DNA of 64,000 nt, taken from assembly GCF_017255185.1 (NCBI RefSeq), contig NZ_JAFKCZ010000002.1:186001-250000 (forward strand). Reading direction: 5' to 3'. Under the pieces are notes generated by a model. That model had not been told where the DNA came from. It made no database searches and saw only the letters and a list, made by a program, of their open reading frames with translations. This stretch comes from Parahaliea mediterranea. GTDB lineage: Bacteria; Pseudomonadota; Gammaproteobacteria; Pseudomonadales; Halieaceae. Each line of letters begins with the position of its first letter. Position 1 is the stretch's first letter. The translations under genes and the position numbers were made by a program. Shown here piece after piece: positions 62,022 through 64,000 of the stretch.

Positions 62022-63457
62022 GCGGGGCGGAACTGCAGGCCATTCTCCCCCTGGGCATCCTCGCCGGCGGCATCATTCTGGTCATGCTGCAAATCGCCTT
62101 CCGGCGCCACCTGGCCACCTCCATAAGCCTGTCGCTGCTCACCCTGCTGGCGACCGCAGCCGCCGCGCTCGAGGGCGGCGCCGACATGCCGGTAACGCCG
62201 CTGCTGCAGGCCGATAGCTTCGCGCGCCTGTTCACGGTGCTGTTCTGCCTCGCGGGCGCGATCTCGACCCTGCTGTCCACCGACTACCTGGGCCAGCGGG
62301 ACGACGAACCCGAGGAGTACTACCTGCTGCTGTTGCTCAGTAGCCTGGGGGCCTGCGTACTGGCCTACGCCAGTCATCTCGCCTCCCTGCTACTGGGGCT
62401 GGAGTTGATGTCGGTGGCGCTCTACGCCCTGATCGCCTACCCCAACAAGGCGCCCCTGCCGCTGGAAGCGGCGGTCAAGTACCTGATGCTATCGGGGGCC
62501 GCGTCCGCCACCGCGCTGTTCGGCTTTGCCCTGCTCTACGCCGGCACCGGCAGCCTGTCATTCACCGGACTGGGCCAGGCGCTGGACGCAAACCCGGAAA
62601 CCGGCGTCCTGCTGCCGGTGGCGGCGGTGATGGTCGTCGCGGGGCTGGCCTTCAAACTCTCCCTGGTACCCTTCCACCTGTGGACGCCCGACGTCTACCA
62701 GGGCGCCCCGTCGCCGATCACCGGCTTCCTCGCCTCGGTGTCCAAGGCCGCGGTGCTGGTGGTGCTGTTGCGCTGGTTCTCCGACGCCAACCTGTTCCGC
62801 TTTCCCGCGCTGGTGCAAACCACGGCGGTCCTGGCCGTGCTCAGCATGCTGGTGGGCAACCTGCTGGCCCTGTTGCAGGACAACATCAAGCGCATGCTGG
62901 CCTATTCCTCCATCGCACACATGGGCTACCTGATGATCGTGTTCGCGGCCGCGGCCGCGCCGGGGCAGCGCGACTTCGCCCTGGAGGCGGCCAGTTACTA
63001 CCTGATCGCCTACACCGCCACCACCCTGGCGGCCTTCGCGCTGCTGACCATGCTGGGGGCTGGTGAGGGTGGCCGCGAACACTGCCAGCTACAAGACGTG
63101 AGCGGCCTGTTCTGGCGCTATCCGGGCCCGGCCATCCTGCTGTTGGTGGCGCTGCTATCGCTGGCGGGCATCCCCCTGACCGCCGGCTTTCTCGCCAAAT
63201 TCTACCTGGTGGGCGCCGCCAGCGGCAGCGGGCAGTGGGTCCTGCTGGGCAGCCTGGTGATAGGCAGCGCCATCGGTATCTACTACTACCTGCGCGTGGT
63301 GTTCTACATGAGTCGACGCCCCGGGGAATACCAGTCCCGCCCCGGGATGACCCGGTTTTGGCCGGTCCGGCTCACCGCCTGGTTGCTGGTGGCCGCGGTT
63401 TTACTGCTCGGCGTGCTGCCGCAACCGCTATTGCACTACTTAGCGTCTATACTCTGA
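62018..63457 (+). CDS. nuoN: NADH-quinone oxidoreductase subunit N (antiporter-like)
   Basis: A 479-residue proton-pumping subunit: LLLGLELMSVALYALIAY (key Glu), KLSLVPFHLWTPDVYQGAPS (key Lys) and LQDNIKRMLAYSSIAHMGYL. GTG start at 62018 overlaps the nuoM stop. Last gene of the complex I run; no T-rich terminator is seen right after it. Confidence 0.95.
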   Translation: MSGAELQAILPLGILAGGIILVMLQIAFRRHLATSISLSLLTLLATAAAALEGGADMPVTPLLQADSFARLFTVLFCLAGAISTLLSTDYLGQRDDEPEEYYLLLLLSSLGACVLAYASHLASLLLGLELMSVALYALIAYPNKAPLPLEAAVKYLMLSGAASATALFGFALLYAGTGSLSFTGLGQALDANPETGVLLPVAAVMVVAGLAFKLSLVPFHLWTPDVYQGAPSPITGFLASVSKAAVLVVLLRWFSDANLFRFPALVQTTAVLAVLSMLVGNLLALLQDNIKRMLAYSSIAHMGYLMIVFAAAAAPGQRDFALEAASYYLIAYTATTLAAFALLTMLGAGEGGREHCQLQDVSGLFWRYPGPAILLLVALLSLAGIPLTAGFLAKFYLVGAASGSGQWVLLGSLVIGSAIGIYYYLRVVFYMSRRPGEYQSRPGMTRFWPVRLTAWLLVAAVLLLGVLPQPLLHYLASIL

Positions 63458-63513
63458 ATGTGTGGCAGGCATTGGCAACAAGAACCACAAGCGCTAGCTG
63501 CTAGGGAGGCACC

Positions 63514-63915
63514 ATGCTGCAATCCGTAAACCTGCGCGACTACATGCTGACCAATCCGGTGAAGGTCAAGGCCACCGACAATGTCCTCGAGGCCATGCAA
63601 GTCATCATCGACAACCGGATTTCGGGCGTGTGCGTGGTCGATGACCAGAACAACCTGGTGGGCATCCTGTCGGAGCTCGACTGCCTGCGAGCGGCTCTCA
63701 GCGCCGTCTACAACGAGGGCAACATCGGCGCGGTCAGCGAGTACATGGCCAGCGACAACCTGGTGGTGGCCCATCCCAACGAGGATATCGTGGATGTGGC
63801 CCAGGACATGCTGCTCAAGAACAAGCGCCGACGCCCGGTGGTGGAGGACGGCAAGCTGGTGGGGCAGATCACCTGCCGGCAGTTACTGAAGGCGGTGAAG
63901 AAGTTCCGGAGCTGA
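63514..63915 (+). CDS. Tandem CBS-domain protein
   Basis: A 133-residue protein consisting of a pair of CBS domains: YMLTNPVKVKATDNVLEAMQ with GVCVVDDQNNLVGILSELD, then YMASDNLVVAHPNEDIVDVA with RRPVVEDGKLVGQITCRQLL. CBS pairs bind adenine nucleotides and serve as energy-state sensors. GGGAGG sits 4 nt before the ATG. It lies 56 bp after nuoN and may be read from the nuo transcript; a functional link with complex I is only a guess. Confidence 0.9.
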   Translation: MLQSVNLRDYMLTNPVKVKATDNVLEAMQVIIDNRISGVCVVDDQNNLVGILSELDCLRAALSAVYNEGNIGAVSEYMASDNLVVAHPNEDIVDVAQDMLLKNKRRRPVVEDGKLVGQITCRQLLKAVKKFRS

Positions 63916-63929
63916 TTCCAGGCGTCCGC

Positions 63930-63948
63930 CCCCTGCCCCCGGCAGGGG
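63930..63948 (+). terminator. GC-rich hairpin after the CBS gene
   Basis: An 8-bp perfect stem, CCCCTGCC-ccc-GGCAGGGG, 15 bp after the stop codon, within a larger GC-rich inverted structure reaching to 63961. There is no T run, so it may be a pause or transcript-end stabiliser and not a classical intrinsic terminator. Confidence 0.4.
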
Positions 63949-64000
63949 CACCCGGGGGCGGGCAGCCGACGGGAACGCCCGGGGGCACGCACAATCCGGG

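Overview
The window is one contiguous stretch of a high-GC (about two-thirds G+C by eye) Gram-negative chromosome. TonB-dependent receptors, many lipoproteins, an outer-membrane-style economy and a 13-gene nuo cluster with fused nuoCD point to a gammaproteobacterium. Gene content and a REP-like palindrome suggest a marine group such as Halieaceae/Cellvibrionales, but that is an inference from style and not a match I could run. I see no rRNA, tRNA, CRISPR array, prophage or intact insertion sequence.

Layout. 1-1753: the tail of a flavoprotein with a BFD-like [2Fe-2S] domain, then a nitronate monooxygenase closed by a two-way terminator. 1801-5799: a Fur-box-preceded siderophore-type TonB receptor and an iron-sulfur photolyase. 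5892-11147: a small catabolic-looking island with two SnoaL-like proteins, a TonB receptor interrupted by one in-frame TGA, an amidohydrolase and an Lrp-type regulator, arranged around a clear divergent promoter. 11573-23182: mostly housekeeping (orphan ParA, a REP-like palindrome array, iron alcohol dehydrogenase, FKBP isomerase, DUF924, Nudix, CinA, PdxH, acetyltransferase, gamma-glutamyltransferase, thioesterase).

23320-38161 is the most unusual part: thirteen tightly packed + strand genes that appear to build an uncharacterised cell-envelope machine. It has a secreted TPR protein ending in a TonB-C-like domain, five lipoproteins (one an M48 metalloprotease), two membrane-anchored TPR/PEGA proteins (one with a formylglycine-enzyme fold that lacks the usual cysteines), a TolQ/ExbB/MotA-like channel protein, an actin-like/FHA-like cytoplasmic protein, and two paralogous von Willebrand A proteins. 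The N-terminal membrane helix of each vWA protein carries an Asp like ExbD/TolR/MotB. This reads as a proton-motor (5:2 type) system with vWA domains as its periplasmic output. A 265-bp three-way-junction inverted-repeat element sits just before the first vWA gene and buries its Shine-Dalgarno sequence. Converging on this operon is a two-gene operon (38217-41577) with a MoxR-type AAA ATPase and an unusual fusion of a protein-L-isoaspartate methyltransferase domain to a GspE/PilB-type secretion ATPase.

41817-48545: DUF2288, an MBL hydrolase, a dicarboxylate/amino-acid symporter, a Kazal-like lipoprotein, then a pirin / LysR / DoxX / glutathionyl-hydroquinone reductase group that looks like one quinone- or electrophile-stress regulon, and a SixA-like phosphatase. 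48961-63457: nuoA-N, complex I, nearly all genes overlapping by a few bases and so translationally coupled, with a five-unit 12-bp repeat inside nuoG. 63514-63915: a two-CBS-domain protein. Most long antisense reading frames in this GC-rich DNA were judged to be shadows.
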